Below, in pieces: positions 63,601 through 64,000 of a DNA stretch of 64,000 bases. Numbering within the stretch: position 1 is the stretch's first letter; each line of letters begins with the position of its first letter. Source of the stretch: Bacteroidales bacterium (GTDB lineage Bacteria > Bacteroidota > Bacteroidia > Bacteroidales > UBA1402); NCBI GenBank assembly GCA_017380635.1, contig JAFODP010000014.1, positions 186,001 to 250,000 on the forward strand. The letters run 5' to 3'. The notes beneath the pieces are model-generated. The model searched no databases, was not told the DNA's origin, and saw only the letters and a program-made list of their open reading frames with translations. Position numbers and translations under genes: made by a program.

Positions 63601-64000
63601 TGTCCCGACGATATCAGCCTTTGGGTCGATCGCGATAAGTTTGACAAGATTTTCTTCAACCTTCTATCGAATGCTTTTAAATATACTGCCCACGGAAAAC
63701 GCATCCAAATTAATGTGAGCCAGGATGCTAAAACCTTGTCTATCGCGGTAGAAGACGAAGGTATCGGCATTCGTAAGGATGATGTAGATCGCCTGTTCAA
63801 TCGCTACGAAACAGTGATGTCGCAAAATGTGTTCAAGGCTTCGTCCGGTATCGGGCTGAGTTTGGTGAAGCAATTTGTGGAAGGTCATCATGCGCGTATC
63901 GATGTGTATTCGCAAGAAGGAAAAGGCTCACGTTTCGTGGTCACTTTCCTTAAAGGCAAGGAACATTTCGCCAACGATAAACAGGTTGAATTTTTCGCAG
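60604..64000 (+). CDS. Hybrid two-component sensor kinase (HTCS), C-terminus cut by window edge
   Basis: The frame opens at ATG 60604, 8 bases after the helicase stop, and runs 1132 codons to the window edge with no stop. It has a signal peptide (FVACLAWVLVCLPLSA), two groups of ligand-binding beta-propeller repeats ('DKQGFIWVSTFNGLLKYDSY', 'DDQGRIWIGGFSGGL'), a Y_Y_Y domain (about residues 780-835) and a membrane helix (853-885). The kinase follows, with H907 in 'FTDISHELRTPLSL' and ATPase motifs 'NLLSNAFKYT', 'VEDEGIGI' and 'SSGIGLSLVKQ'. The receiver and AraC-type domains expected for HTCS lie outside. HTCS proteins sense glycans and switch on nearby polysaccharide loci, probably to the right of this window. 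Confidence 0.9.
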   Translation, partial: MKSLSKIFVACLAWVLVCLPLSAVPFVKTQIFNDNDEAIQGRLTQILQDKQGFIWVSTFNGLLKYDSYGFRKYKSLPGKYPELESNRINGIWENSNGDIWCLSGESIYLFKVKEDRFINVQPVLNRNRAVAPKVWRVYCLENGITWMIGLDGECFRLSDDDPLNTCEELPYGQESFLDISKIVLDRHGNEWILSHNGLYRYGHADKTSSLHFVMAEVFDDGVWFVNSLTQAAFYDENTASFNYWERPESACRCRISLRQNDSILLLCTSKGVYRNHVKEGSFEKISDEDWQNIYVDKQGNYWGVCENYDIVRLSADGKIKQFPRPSDHQYTSYRIHFKEDNTGLLWLVFPDTNDLLYLDTSAGAFVRPATFERSLQEVRNTNFHKDSQGNFWYIHEHEIEYLSLQNSPFEHCPGLLDDEVRAIMQDKSGRYWLSYRKQKVALFSAQGEFLGNLGNDGKLYKNREHSLGASIYAFKQDSRGRIWMGSRNHGLFLLEDLNGSFRLQQFQHDENDPYSLSSQAVYAIEEDDQGRIWIGGFSGGLNLYQDGKFINYFNHLGQNENRPKVIRCMKYLGNNQLMIGAREGLFVMSTDFDKVENIHFYHHYKQAENLSSLSDSEVMSILQTRKGDVWLSTNSGGIARIMASGNYLSEHLSFDNMTKAQGLGSEIAYSLVEDKSGHIWVVSPGNLTRVNPQDGTAVVYDNDHFISEPVFAETLPLVVGEHILFGVADGLIRLNPSELQKDDYCPPLSLTDCFINNEPGFVRLWQDDRLLLNRKERNLRLHYAAIDYSEKDHLKYAYYLEGVDRDWVETSNNTLSYTNLPAGKHVLHLRSTNRYGVWMDNELQLPIYVKPRFFESFWGWLCIALLMILLMTAVVYYLQHLYSLRHRLHIEQELSDAKLKFFTDISHELRTPLSLIDGPVGEVLEDNTLSDQSRYYLEVVQKNVRRILNLVNQILDLRKVQSKMMKYLIEPVEVKASLSSLMQNFEEMARQHRIDFSLVCPDDISLWVDRDKFDKIFFNLLSNAFKYTAHGKRIQINVSQDAKTLSIAVEDEGIGIRKDDVDRLFNRYETVMSQNVFKASSGIGLSLVKQFVEGHHARIDVYSQEGKGSRFVVTFLKGKEHFANDKQVEFFA

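Noticed and set aside
1..64000. CRISPR array, rRNA operon, insertion sequence or prophage
   Set aside because: No spaced direct repeats, rRNA motifs, transposase, integrase or phage structural genes were seen on either strand.

Overview
The window is a chromosome segment from a member of the Bacteroidota, most likely an anaerobic gut-type Bacteroidales. Four things support this. Many genes are preceded by the Bacteroidetes promoter form (TTTG, 19-21 bases, TAnnTTTG) and few have a clear Shine-Dalgarno site. There is a DUF4270-type lipoprotein and a hybrid two-component sensor with a beta-propeller. Glycine-tRNA ligase is a single chain. There is a rubrerythrin and a pectin-type glycosidase set. 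I cannot name the genus.

Layout. 1-7 kb: two aminotransferases (the first cut by the window edge), a secreted orphan, a small membrane protein, Na/Pi and Ca/Na transporters, then ketopantoate reductase divergent from an SDR dehydrogenase over interleaved promoters. 7-14 kb: a queuosine-precursor transporter coupled to a GH106-type rhamnosidase, then a GH43 and a GH105 enzyme around tRNA-Arg(TCT); together they suggest rhamnogalacturonan breakdown, but no SusC/SusD pair is present. 14-23 kb: housekeeping genes (fabD, a cytosolic GH13 amylase, prs, a lipoprotein, glycyl-tRNA synthetase, a topoisomerase IV A subunit) ending at tRNA-Leu(TAG).

23.3-30.3 kb is the accessory part. It holds a long leader with an imperfect inverted repeat, a 1618-residue surface lipoprotein (coiled coil, three EF-hand/LRR modules, DUF1566/FISUMP-like end), a small ORF among hairpins and a HigBA toxin-antitoxin pair. 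Base composition drops sharply inside the large gene.

30-46 kb: rubrerythrin, acyl-CoA ligase, RmuC, MarC, a four-gene run (M3 peptidase, dCMP deaminase, S41 protease, 5-formyl-THF cyclo-ligase), the glycogen/alpha-glucan trio (debranching enzyme, GT4, GH57), a Wzz-like membrane protein and a fucosyltransferase-like enzyme. 46-60 kb: the panC-panD-M23 peptidase-phosphoglucomutase operon, divergent from a degenerate half-length GT5 protein and a DUF4270 lipoprotein; cytidine deaminase; a glucosaminidase/LysM protein; an M16 peptidase; an MFS transporter; and a DEAD-box helicase. 60.6 kb to the end: a hybrid two-component sensor kinase that runs off the right edge.

The clearest oddities are a perfect 19-bp inverted repeat inside the 5-formyl-THF cyclo-ligase gene, the inverted-repeat leader and mosaic composition of the large surface protein, a glycogen-synthase-like protein without the substrate-binding motif or second domain, and the interleaved promoters of panE and the SDR gene. 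All family names come from reading the sequence; no database search was run.
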